From Oscillospiraceae bacterium (GTDB taxonomy: Bacteria > Bacillota > Clostridia > Oscillospirales > Oscillospiraceae): a DNA stretch of 64,000 bases. A model generated the notes under the pieces. It did no database searches. It saw only the letters and a program-made list of their open reading frames with translations, and was not told the origin of the DNA. Location of the stretch: positions 34,006 through 98,005 of the forward strand of contig SVLU01000003.1 of assembly GCA_015067795.1 (NCBI GenBank). Reading direction: 5' to 3'. The position numbers were made by a program, and so were the translations under genes. Shown here piece by piece: positions 8,222-15,174 of this stretch. Every line of letters starts with the position of its first letter. The first letter of the stretch is position 1.

Positions 8222-8476
8222 CAGGGCTGTTGAATTCAACAGCCCTGTGAGCGTGTCAAAGAACCCATATCTGTCATTCCGAGGAGCGAAGTTGTCTCCT
8301 CGTGTCATTCCGAGGAGCGAAGCGACGTGGGAATCTTATTAAATTAGTTGCAGAAACTTAGCATTTTTGAGTTTTTTAGACATTCCTTAAAGATTGCCAC
8401 GACCCCGTTGGGGTCTCGCAATGACAAATTCTATATTTTTTACAGACTGTCAGGGCTGTTGAATTTAACAGCCCTG
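8222..8476. repeat. Repeat unit bounded by two 26-bp palindromes
   Basis: A perfect 26-bp palindrome (arms CAGGGCTGTTGAA and its complement) lies at 8222-8247 and recurs with one change at 8451-8476. Between them are two copies of the TGTCATTCCGAGGAGCGAAG family (8272-8291; 8303-8337). A diverged inverted copy ending CGCAATGACA (8390-8426) makes 8303-8426 an imperfect inverted repeat. The outer palindromes could end transcription of the flanking convergent genes. No coding capacity is seen. Confidence 0.7.
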
Positions 8477-8485
8477 TTATTATTA

Positions 8486-10477
8486 TCAGATATTCAGTTT
8501 TCCCTCTTTCAGCACAACCGCTGTACGTGCCGGCAGGTAAAGCTCAATGTAATTCTTACCGTCAAATACCTTTGCAGGATAGGTCATGTGCTCAATAAGT
8601 TCCTGACCACCGTACTTTTTATCATCGGTGGATAATGCTACGGTATAGTCCGTATTCTGATGAACGGGAACAAGGACGTTTGTGACGGAGTCAGTTGGGT
8701 GGAAATTAAATGCAAAGAGTAAGCCCTTGCGGTAGAATACGATGATCTTTTCCGGTGCTTTGTACAGCATCTGGTCTGCCATCTGCTGACGGAACAGGTC
8801 ATTCTTCTTCGCAAGCTTTATCATATCCTCATCAAAATCACCAAGCCACTGATACTTTAAGAAGCCGTTTTCCCTGAGGCTCCACTGACGGCGGCAATAA
8901 TGATAACTCCAGCCGTTGCCCTCTCTTGGGAAATCTATCCATTCAGGATGACCGAACTCGTTGCCCATAAAGTTCAGGTAACCCTCGCCACCGCCGCCAA
9001 GAGTGAACAGTCTTATCATCTTATGGAGTGCCACGGCACGGTCGATCACCATGTTATGGCAGTCCTTATTCATATCGGTATACATAGCCGCATCAGCAAG
9101 GCGGAAGATCATGGTCTTATCGCCAACAAGAGCCTGGTCGTGGCTCTCAACATAGGCAATGGTCTTTTCACCCGGACGGCGGAGACACATATCGCCCCAC
9201 ATCTTGCCGATATCCCACTCTTCGTCACTAAGCTCCTTAACCGTTCTTATCCACATATCAGGAAGCCCCATTCCCAGACGGTAATCAAAGCCAATACCGC
9301 CATCCTTGATAGGCAGGCACATACCCGGCATACCGGACATATCCTCAGAAATGGTAATGGCATTTGGATTAACTTCTCTGATAAGCTCGTTTGCAAGCTG
9401 GAGATATGTTACAGCTTCTGTATGTGTGTTATAAGAGAAGTATTTGCTGTTATCGTTAAAGTCTGTGCCCAGACCATGGTCATGGTACAGCATGGAGGTT
9501 ACACCGTCAAAGCGGAAGCCATCAAAGTGGTATTCTGTCATCCAGAACTTCAGGTTTGAAAGCAGGAAGTGGATAACTTCATCCTTACCGTAGTTGAAGC
9601 ACTTTGTACCCCATGCAGGGTGTTCACCCTTCGGGCCATCGTGGAAGAACTGCCATACTGTGCCGTCAAACATATTGATACCCTCTGCGGTATTCTTAAC
9701 AGCATGGGAATGTACAACGTCAAGAAGCACGGCAATGCCCATTTCGTGAGCCTTATTTATAAGATATTTCAAATCTTCAGGCTTGCCAAATCTGCTGGAA
9801 GCCGCAAAGAAGTTGGAAACCTGATAACCGAAGCTGCCGTAATAGGGATGCTCCATGATTGCCATAAGCTGAATGGTATTATATCCGCCCTGCTTTACCC
9901 TTGGAAGCACGTTATCGGCAAACTCCCTGTATGTACCTACTCTGCCCTCTTCCTGAGCCATGCCTACGTGGGCTTCGTAGATATATAACTGTTTTTCACT
10001 CTTGAAATTCTTATCAGTCCACTTAAAAACATTCTTTGGGTCAACTACTTCCCCGCAGAATACATAGGTCTTTTCATCCTGCACCGCTCTGCGGGCATAA
10101 AGAGGTATATGCTCAGTAAGTTCAAGGTTAGCATCTACAACTGTCTTTACCTTGCAACCGTCCCAAAGAGAATTGCCGCCTCTGAGGAAAAGCTGCCAGT
10201 TGCCGTTTCCAAGATTTTTTAAAGGATGGCTTGTCTTATTCCATCCATTAAAGTCACCCATCAGATAGAGCTGGTTTGCACCGGGTGCCCATTCACGGTA
10301 CACCCAACCGCCTCGTACACGGTGGAAGCCGTAGTAATTATGGGCGTTTGCAAATTCATTCAGAGTCATGCCATCAGGCAGTAAGCGCTTCTTTGTTGTT
10401 TCGTAAAGGTGCATTCGCAGTCCGATATCACCGGCAAAGGGCTGAAGCTGCGGATTGAGTTCTAAAATTCTGTACAT
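8486..10477 (-). CDS. glgB: 1,4-alpha-glucan branching enzyme, eukaryote-type (GH13_8)
   Basis: It transfers glucan segments to make alpha-1,6 branches in glycogen. The 663-residue protein has an N-terminal helical segment and CBM48 module (FHRVRGGWVYREWAPGA, YLMGDFNGW), then the GH13 barrel. Barrel motifs include VLLDVVHSH, DGFRFDGVTSMLY (nucleophile Asp), ISEDMSG (acid/base Glu) and YVESHD, followed by a C-terminal beta domain. The FDGVTSMLY and DVVHSHA wording is that of the eukaryotic/GH13_8 branch rather than the usual bacterial GlgB (GH13_9). I chose the ATG at 10477, since GGAGTG lies 6-9 nt before it; the upstream GTG would sit inside that site. No other glycogen gene is adjacent. Confidence 0.92.
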   Translation of the reverse strand: MYRILELNPQLQPFAGDIGLRMHLYETTKKRLLPDGMTLNEFANAHNYYGFHRVRGGWVYREWAPGANQLYLMGDFNGWNKTSHPLKNLGNGNWQLFLRGGNSLWDGCKVKTVVDANLELTEHIPLYARRAVQDEKTYVFCGEVVDPKNVFKWTDKNFKSEKQLYIYEAHVGMAQEEGRVGTYREFADNVLPRVKQGGYNTIQLMAIMEHPYYGSFGYQVSNFFAASSRFGKPEDLKYLINKAHEMGIAVLLDVVHSHAVKNTAEGINMFDGTVWQFFHDGPKGEHPAWGTKCFNYGKDEVIHFLLSNLKFWMTEYHFDGFRFDGVTSMLYHDHGLGTDFNDNSKYFSYNTHTEAVTYLQLANELIREVNPNAITISEDMSGMPGMCLPIKDGGIGFDYRLGMGLPDMWIRTVKELSDEEWDIGKMWGDMCLRRPGEKTIAYVESHDQALVGDKTMIFRLADAAMYTDMNKDCHNMVIDRAVALHKMIRLFTLGGGGEGYLNFMGNEFGHPEWIDFPREGNGWSYHYCRRQWSLRENGFLKYQWLGDFDEDMIKLAKKNDLFRQQMADQMLYKAPEKIIVFYRKGLLFAFNFHPTDSVTNVLVPVHQNTDYTVALSTDDKKYGGQELIEHMTYPAKVFDGKNYIELYLPARTAVVLKEGKLNI

Positions 10478-10607
10478 ATATATCACTCCAAATATTTATT
10501 TGAAAGTATAATTCCATTATTCAATGTTATTTTATCATATATCTTTATAATTGCATAGTCTTTTAACAAAAAGTTTAAGATGCAATAACAGACAAACGAA
10601 ATATCTA

Positions 10608-10636
10608 TTGACACGAAATTTTATATATGATACTAT
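10608..10636 (+). promoter_or_regulatory. Promoter of the padR operon
   Basis: TTGACA (10608-10613), a 17-nt spacer and TACTAT (10631-10636) form a near-consensus promoter. Its -10 box lies inside the large dyad described next. Confidence 0.8.
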
Positions 10637-10669
10637 TATGTCACACGATATATCGTGACGCATAATAGT
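10632..10669. promoter_or_regulatory. 38-bp palindromic operator, probably for PadR
   Basis: A perfect 14-bp core, CACGATATATCGTG (10644-10657), is flanked by a second pair of perfect arms, ACTATTATG (10632-10640) and CATAATAGT (10661-10669), all centred on 10650.5. Only 3 bp per side fail to match. It covers the -10 and the start site of the padR promoter, so autorepression is likely. A 13-bp tandem repeat (CATAATAGTTTGA, twice from 10661) follows. Confidence 0.75.
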
Positions 10670-10701
10670 TTGACATAATAGTTTGAAAGGTGGAATGTAC
10701 T

Positions 10702-11010
10702 ATGGTAAATCAAGGCCCGATGACAGAAGCAACGTATTACATTCTGCTTGCCCTGATGAAGCCCGGTCACGGCTACGGAATGATGCAGCGAATAAGAGAG
10801 CTGTCAAACGGACGTATAAACATGGGTCCCGGTACTCTCTACGGTGTCCTCACCCGAATGAAAAAGGAAGGTCTTATCATCATGACCGGCGAATATGAAC
10901 GCCGCAAGAATTATCATATCACAGAAAAAGGTATTGAGGCGCTTCATGCTGAGTATGAACGGCTTAAGTTGCTTGTTAACGACGGTGCTATTTTAGAGGA
11001 GGATGAGTAA
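10702..11010 (+). CDS. PadR-family transcriptional regulator
   Basis: A 102-residue PadR winged-helix repressor. Family landmarks are TYYILLALMKPGHGYGMM, the wing region GPGTLYGVLTRMKKEGLI, and YHITEKG before the dimerising C-terminal helix. I start it at the ATG 10702, preceded by AAAGGTGG; an in-frame GTG at 10690 would overlap that site. Its stop codon overlaps the ATG of the DUF2812 gene (TAATG). PadR/DUF2812 pairs are a common membrane-stress type arrangement, with the regulator controlling its partner. The 38-bp dyad over its promoter is the likely operator. Confidence 0.9.
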   Translation: MVNQGPMTEATYYILLALMKPGHGYGMMQRIRELSNGRINMGPGTLYGVLTRMKKEGLIIMTGEYERRKNYHITEKGIEALHAEYERLKLLVNDGAILEEDE

Positions 11011-12185
11011 TGAAAAAGAAATACGCCTTTCATCCCAGCGATTACGCAATCGGTGAAACCGAAAAATTCTACTCCGATATGGCAGCGAAAGGTTGGATAC
11101 TTGAAAAACGCCATGGCTCTTCCAGCTGTTTTAAAAAAGCAGAACCCCAAAAACTGCGGTATCGTGTTGAAGTAATTCCATACAGCATATTTGCTAAAGA
11201 GGAAGAAAAAGGTCCTTCCGGTGAACAGCTTTCTTTATTTAGAGAATGTGGTTGGAAATATGTTACAGGCTCAGATTTCATTCACATTTTCAGTACAAAA
11301 ATAGAAAACGATGCTCCTGAGTTTTATATGCAGCCGGAACAGCAGGCACCTACAATAAAGAAAATGAGGAATAGGTATATTTTAAGATGTTTATTATACT
11401 TACTTGCCTTCTTTTTCTACGGATTTCCAATTTTTTCACGAGATTTCAGTTTATTATCATTTGTAAATGGTTCAATAGCTTTTTTCGTTGATAATCCAAT
11501 ATTTACAATAACTTATTATTTATTCTTTATATCGAACATCCCAATCAATTTAATAGGTTTTATAAAGCTCAATAAGTTATATTATCAGTTAAAAAACGGC
11601 ATTCCCATTGACCATTCACCAAAACTGAAACGTTTCAATATTGCACCTCTCTTATTTGATATATTACTCATAGCTTGTCTGATTTCAATATTTACTATCT
11701 TCCCCAATAAGACTTATCCTTTGCCTACAGAATCCAGCGGACCGTATATTCTTTTATCTGACCTTGGTGTTGAGGGCACAAGAGAAGATTGGGTAAGTGG
11801 TGGAATGATTTATATAGATAATGAAGTTGAGTACCATAACTCACTCATTACTGAACATTGGTATTGTGAGGAACACATCATTACACGACAAATTTCAGAT
11901 AATGCATATGAATTTGACATCTTGTCGCATGATGTTTATCGTCTTAATTCCAAGAATCTATGCATACCTTTAGCCAAATCTCTGATGATCTGTAGAACAC
12001 GTGCTGATTCAACATCAGATTTTATGGAGGTTGAAGTATCAGATTTTGATCATGTCTGGACATACGATGATTATTGGTTAATTGCAATTAAGGATGACTA
12101 TGTATATTGTATCGGTCGTCCTCATGAATCTGGGGAAGAATTGATGATAATATTACAAGCATTTGCAGAAAAGAACTACGCATAA
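11010..12185 (+). CDS. DUF2812 membrane protein
   Basis: A 391-residue protein. The N-terminal DUF2812 domain has FHPSDYAIGETEKFYSDMAAKGW, LEKRHGSSSCFKKAEP and YRVEVIPY. Four hydrophobic segments follow (about 124-145, 150-165, 170-190, 212-230), then a soluble C-terminal domain rich in acidic residues. It is coupled to padR by a 1-nt stop/start overlap and should be controlled by it. From about residue 115 onward the gene is clearly more A/T-rich than its neighbours. The biochemical role of DUF2812 proteins is not known to me. Confidence 0.82.
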   Translation: MKKKYAFHPSDYAIGETEKFYSDMAAKGWILEKRHGSSSCFKKAEPQKLRYRVEVIPYSIFAKEEEKGPSGEQLSLFRECGWKYVTGSDFIHIFSTKIENDAPEFYMQPEQQAPTIKKMRNRYILRCLLYLLAFFFYGFPIFSRDFSLLSFVNGSIAFFVDNPIFTITYYLFFISNIPINLIGFIKLNKLYYQLKNGIPIDHSPKLKRFNIAPLLFDILLIACLISIFTIFPNKTYPLPTESSGPYILLSDLGVEGTREDWVSGGMIYIDNEVEYHNSLITEHWYCEEHIITRQISDNAYEFDILSHDVYRLNSKNLCIPLAKSLMICRTRADSTSDFMEVEVSDFDHVWTYDDYWLIAIKDDYVYCIGRPHESGEELMIILQAFAEKNYA

Positions 12186-12266
12186 TCCACCAAAAAGGCT
12201 TTCTTTAATAATTACATATAAACATTACCACCACATGAAAATCAATTCACGTGGTGGTAAACTTAT

Positions 12267-12776
12267 TTACAGATAATACATATCATCCATCCATTTTATT
12301 GGATTATTTTCAATATACTCCCATATCTCATTATAATCCTGTTGATTTCTGACAACATGATCATAATATCTGCTCTGCCATATATTTTCACCATATTCCT
12401 TGTTGCAATACCGCTTGAATGTTCCTACAAATCTTGAAATCACAGAACTTCTTTTCGTAGGGACACCCGTCCCCGGGTGTCCGTCTGTTTCATGGATCGT
12501 AATTAACAAATGAATATGATCAGGCATTATTATATATTTATCAACAGACAAATAATTATAAAATCTACTCATCTGTTGAATGAATTTTTCCGCAATCTGT
12601 CCATACCGCAACAATTCAATACATGGTTCTTGCGGACACCCCGGGAGGGGTGTCCCTACAGCAATTTTTGATAAAATTTTCTTTCGTTCCAGCGTACAGA
12701 TAGTAATAAAATACGCTCCAGACTGAGAATAACTATAATTTTTCAGTCTTATGGCTTTTCGTGATGGTAACTCCAT
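12267..12776 (-). CDS. REP-associated tyrosine transposase (RAYT, Y1_Tnp)
   Basis: A 169-residue single-domain HUH-type transposase of the IS200/RAYT class, which nicks single-stranded DNA at REP hairpins. The N-terminal RAYT signature (RKAIRLKNYSYSQSGAYFITICT), the HUH motif in MPDHIHLLI and the catalytic tyrosine region (IWQSRYYDHVVRNQQDY) are all present. The gene looks intact. Two GTAG-hairpin REPs lie inside its coding region and encode the VGTPLPGCP and HPGTGVPT stretches. It begins 2 nt after the stop of the Nim-like gene, so it may be read from that transcript. Confidence 0.88.
   Translation of the reverse strand: MELPSRKAIRLKNYSYSQSGAYFITICTLERKKILSKIAVGTPLPGCPQEPCIELLRYGQIAEKFIQQMSRFYNYLSVDKYIIMPDHIHLLITIHETDGHPGTGVPTKRSSVISRFVGTFKRYCNKEYGENIWQSRYYDHVVRNQQDYNEIWEYIENNPIKWMDDMYYL
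12457..12482 (+). repeat. GTAG-hairpin REP inside the RAYT gene (copy 1)
   Basis: GTAG (12457-12460) is followed by a 9-bp stem, GGACACCCG (12461-12469) with CGGGTGTCC (12474-12482), closed by TCCC. This matches the GTAG-plus-hairpin layout of RAYT substrates. Confidence 0.8.
12634..12659 (-). repeat. GTAG-hairpin REP inside the RAYT gene (copy 2)
   Basis: On the minus strand GTAG (12659-12656) precedes the stem GGACACCCC with GGGGTGTCC and a TCCC loop. It differs from copy 1 only by a G:C to C:G swap at the top of the stem, a compensatory change, and has the opposite orientation. Confidence 0.8.
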
Positions 12777-12778
12777 AC

Positions 12779-13273
12779 CTATCCCCTCTTGGCTTTTACA
12801 AGCTCAATAGCCTCCTTGCCGGTCAGATGCTCAATCTCCAAAACGAACATACAAAGGGGTTTATATTCACCCTCAATAGCTTTATTGCGGTGGTCTGCAC
12901 TATCCTCGGGGAAATACTTTTTTGCCAGAATTACAATGGCTTCTCTTTTTTCCGCTTCGTCGGTGATAATACGCATTTTGCCAAAGGCAATAACACTTCT
13001 GAAATATGTAGTATATTTTTCAGGAACTACGTTATCCTCACTGACAACGCAAAAGGACGCCTTGGGATTTCTGTTAATTGCATCAATCTTATGACCTGTC
13101 TTTGCACCGTGGAAAAATATCTTATTATCGGCATACACATAGCTCAGTGGTACTGCGTATGGATAGTCATCGTCACCCTGCAAAGCAAGGACGCCTGCAG
13201 TTTCCTTATTCAGTATCTCAAGACATTCCTCATCTGAAAGCTGCTGCTTAAATCTTCTCATTTCTCTGAACAT
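12779..13273 (-). CDS. Nim-like pyridoxamine 5'-phosphate oxidase-fold protein
   Basis: A 164-residue split-barrel flavin-binding protein of the NimA/PNPOx group, whose members can reduce 5-nitroimidazoles. Landmarks are MRRFKQQLSDEECLEIL, YPYAVPLSYVY, IFFHGAKTGHKIDAI and the YFRSVIAFGKMRII strand pair, with a conserved His in FFHGA. GGAGGTG precedes the ATG. A strong promoter lies upstream. The natural substrate is unknown; drug resistance should not be assumed. Confidence 0.87.
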   Translation of the reverse strand: MFREMRRFKQQLSDEECLEILNKETAGVLALQGDDDYPYAVPLSYVYADNKIFFHGAKTGHKIDAINRNPKASFCVVSEDNVVPEKYTTYFRSVIAFGKMRIITDEAEKREAIVILAKKYFPEDSADHRNKAIEGEYKPLCMFVLEIEHLTGKEAIELVKAKRG

Positions 13274-13296
13274 AACCGCACCTCCATTTTCAAATA

Positions 13297-13325
13297 ATTA
13301 TAATACATTAAGCATAATAACGCAA
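13297..13325 (-). promoter_or_regulatory. Promoter of the nim-like gene
   Basis: On the minus strand TTGCGT (13325-13320), a 17-nt spacer and TATAAT (13302-13297) sit 24 nt before the start codon. Confidence 0.7.
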
Positions 13326-13332
13326 ATATTCA

Positions 13333-13361
13333 TTGACTATAACAAAATAAAATAATATAAT
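13333..13361 (+). promoter_or_regulatory. Promoter of the fucO-like gene
   Basis: TTGACT (13333-13338), a 17-nt spacer and TATAAT (13356-13361) precede a leader of about 55 nt. Confidence 0.82.
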
Positions 13362-13423
13362 GTAAAATAAGTACGGATAATAAAATCCGAAAGACAGAAC
13401 TTCAATTTTTGGAGGTAATTATT

Positions 13424-14566
13424 ATGGCAAATCGTTTTGTTCTCAATGCAATTTCCTATCATGGCAAGGGTGCTATTTCCGAAATTCCCGGTCTTGTTAA
13501 TGCAAAGGGCGTTACCAAGGCTCTCATCGTAACTGACCCTGATCTTGTTCGTTTCGGTGTTGTTAAGAAGGTAACCGATCTTCTGGATGAAGCAGGTCTT
13601 GCTTATGAGATCTTCTCCGATGTTAAGCCAAACCCAACTATTGAAAACGTAGTTGCAGGTGTTGAAGCTTACAAGAACTCCGGTGCTGATTATATGATTA
13701 CAGTTGGCGGCGGCTCTGCTATGGACGCCGGTAAGGCTGTTGGTATCATCATTAACAACCCTGAATTTGCTGATGTTCGTTCTCTGGAAGGCGTTGCTCC
13801 TACAAAGAACCGCACTGTATACACAATCGCAGTTCCAACAACAGCAGGTACTGCTGCTGAAGCTACCATCAACTACGTTATCACCGACGTACAGAACAAG
13901 CGTAAGTTCGTTTGCGTAGATACAAACGACATTCCTGACATCGCAGTAGTTGACCCTGATATGATGTCCACAATGCCAAAGGGTCTGACAGCTTCCACCG
14001 GTATGGATGCTCTCACCCATGCTATTGAAGGCTACACCACCAAGGCTGCATGGGCTCTGCCTGATTGTCTGAACCTTGAAGCTATCCGCCTTATCGCTAA
14101 GAACCTCCGTGGTGCTGTTGAAAATGACGCAGATTCCCGTGAAGGCATGGCTCTCGGTCAGTTCGTAACAGGCATGGCATTCTCCAACGTAGGTCTTGGT
14201 ATTGCTCATTCCATGGCTCACACTCTGGGTGCTGTTTACGACACTCCTCACGGTGTTGCCTGTGCTATGATGCTTCCTATCGTTATGGAATACAATGCTG
14301 ACTGCTCCGGTGAAAAGTACAAGGCTATCGCTGAGGCTATGGGCCTTGACACAACAGGCATGGATCAGAATGCTTACCGTAAGGCTGCTGTAGATGCTGT
14401 CCGTCAGCTTTCCGCTGATGTTGGTATCCCAGCTAAGCTGGAAGCTCTCAAGGAAGATGATCTCCAGTTCCTTGCTGAATCCGCTTATGCCGATGCCTGC
14501 CGCCCAGGTAATCCAAAGGATACAAGCGTTGAAGAGCTTAAGGATCTGTTCCGCAAGCTGATGTAA
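13424..14566 (+). CDS. fucO: Iron-containing alcohol dehydrogenase (lactaldehyde reductase type)
   Basis: A 380-residue group III alcohol dehydrogenase, very close in wording to E. coli FucO, which reduces L-lactaldehyde to 1,2-propanediol with NADH. Landmarks are ALIVTDPDLVRFGVV, the nucleotide loop VGGGSAMDAGKA, PTTAGTAAEATINYVI, and the iron ligands D and H in GMDALTHAIEGY with the later H residues of GIAHSMAHTLGAVYDTPHG. GGAGG precedes ATG 13424; the upstream TTG reading would absorb that site. Strong promoter, strong codon bias and a strong terminator point to high expression as a fermentative alcohol dehydrogenase. Fucose or rhamnose genes are not adjacent, so ethanol or other aldehydes are also possible. 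Confidence 0.9.
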   Translation: MANRFVLNAISYHGKGAISEIPGLVNAKGVTKALIVTDPDLVRFGVVKKVTDLLDEAGLAYEIFSDVKPNPTIENVVAGVEAYKNSGADYMITVGGGSAMDAGKAVGIIINNPEFADVRSLEGVAPTKNRTVYTIAVPTTAGTAAEATINYVITDVQNKRKFVCVDTNDIPDIAVVDPDMMSTMPKGLTASTGMDALTHAIEGYTTKAAWALPDCLNLEAIRLIAKNLRGAVENDADSREGMALGQFVTGMAFSNVGLGIAHSMAHTLGAVYDTPHGVACAMMLPIVMEYNADCSGEKYKAIAEAMGLDTTGMDQNAYRKAAVDAVRQLSADVGIPAKLEALKEDDLQFLAESAYADACRPGNPKDTSVEELKDLFRKLM

Positions 14567-14582
14567 TTGCTATAAAAAAGTT

Positions 14583-14615
14583 ACTCCCACAGGTGAAACC
14601 TGTGGGAGTTTTTTT
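14583..14615 (+). terminator. Terminator of the fucO-like gene
   Basis: A 12-bp stem, ACTCCCACAGGT (14583-14594) with its complement (14598-14609), has a GAA loop and six following T residues. Confidence 0.92.
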
Positions 14616-15162
14616 ACTTGTCCATTTGGTCGATAATCTGCTGAACCTGTGCTACATTTGGTACATTTTCAAGTGAAAGCAGACCGCCATAGCTGCTGTC
14701 ATAATTATAGGAGCGATAGCCTCTGCCATGTCTGTAATATACAGCTTCACCAAATCTGATAGTACCGCTGCCGTCTTTGTTTATCTTCAAATGCATAGGC
14801 GGCATATTCCTGCCGTCTATCATGTCTATCCTTCTTCTGCGAAGTCGGATGATCTTTTTGTTTGTTATAACGTAGTATGTACGCTTTCTCAAGTAGCTTG
14901 CATGAAAGAAACGTCCAATAGTTATATACAGACCCACAAGGATAAACGGGATTCCCCATAAAGCGAAGAAAAACGGAGCGCCACTACTAAGCACAGAGGT
15001 TTCCCAAAATATAGCAAATCCACACCACATGATGCTGAAAGGTATCATAAATACGTCCTGAGATGTGAATACCATCCCCTTTTGAGGCTTGCCTTTCCAG
15101 AGGACAAATTCATCACTGGTTATATATGGTGCTATGAAGTTGTATTCGTTATTGTGTTCCAT
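14614..15162 (-). CDS. Membrane protein with PH-like domain
   Basis: A 182-residue protein with the pattern of bacterial PH-domain membrane proteins. An N-terminal FVLWKGKPQKG motif is followed by two membrane segments (about 38-55 and 63-84). The strands YYVITNKKIIRLRR and TIRFGEAVYY follow, and a C-terminal helix FENVPNVAQVQQIIDQ-like segment (LENVPNVAQVQQII). GAGGTG precedes the ATG. It starts 12 nt after the stop of the LRR-GTPase gene and is probably co-transcribed with it. Function is unknown. Confidence 0.78.
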   Translation of the reverse strand: MEHNNEYNFIAPYITSDEFVLWKGKPQKGMVFTSQDVFMIPFSIMWCGFAIFWETSVLSSGAPFFFALWGIPFILVGLYITIGRFFHASYLRKRTYYVITNKKIIRLRRRRIDMIDGRNMPPMHLKINKDGSGTIRFGEAVYYRHGRGYRSYNYDSSYGGLLSLENVPNVAQVQQIIDQMDK

Positions 15163-15174
15163 CGTGTCACCTCA

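Noticed and set aside
12457..12482. Terminator on the plus strand within the RAYT region
   Set aside because: The hairpin lies inside an intact coding frame, has no T-run and matches the GTAG-REP pattern.
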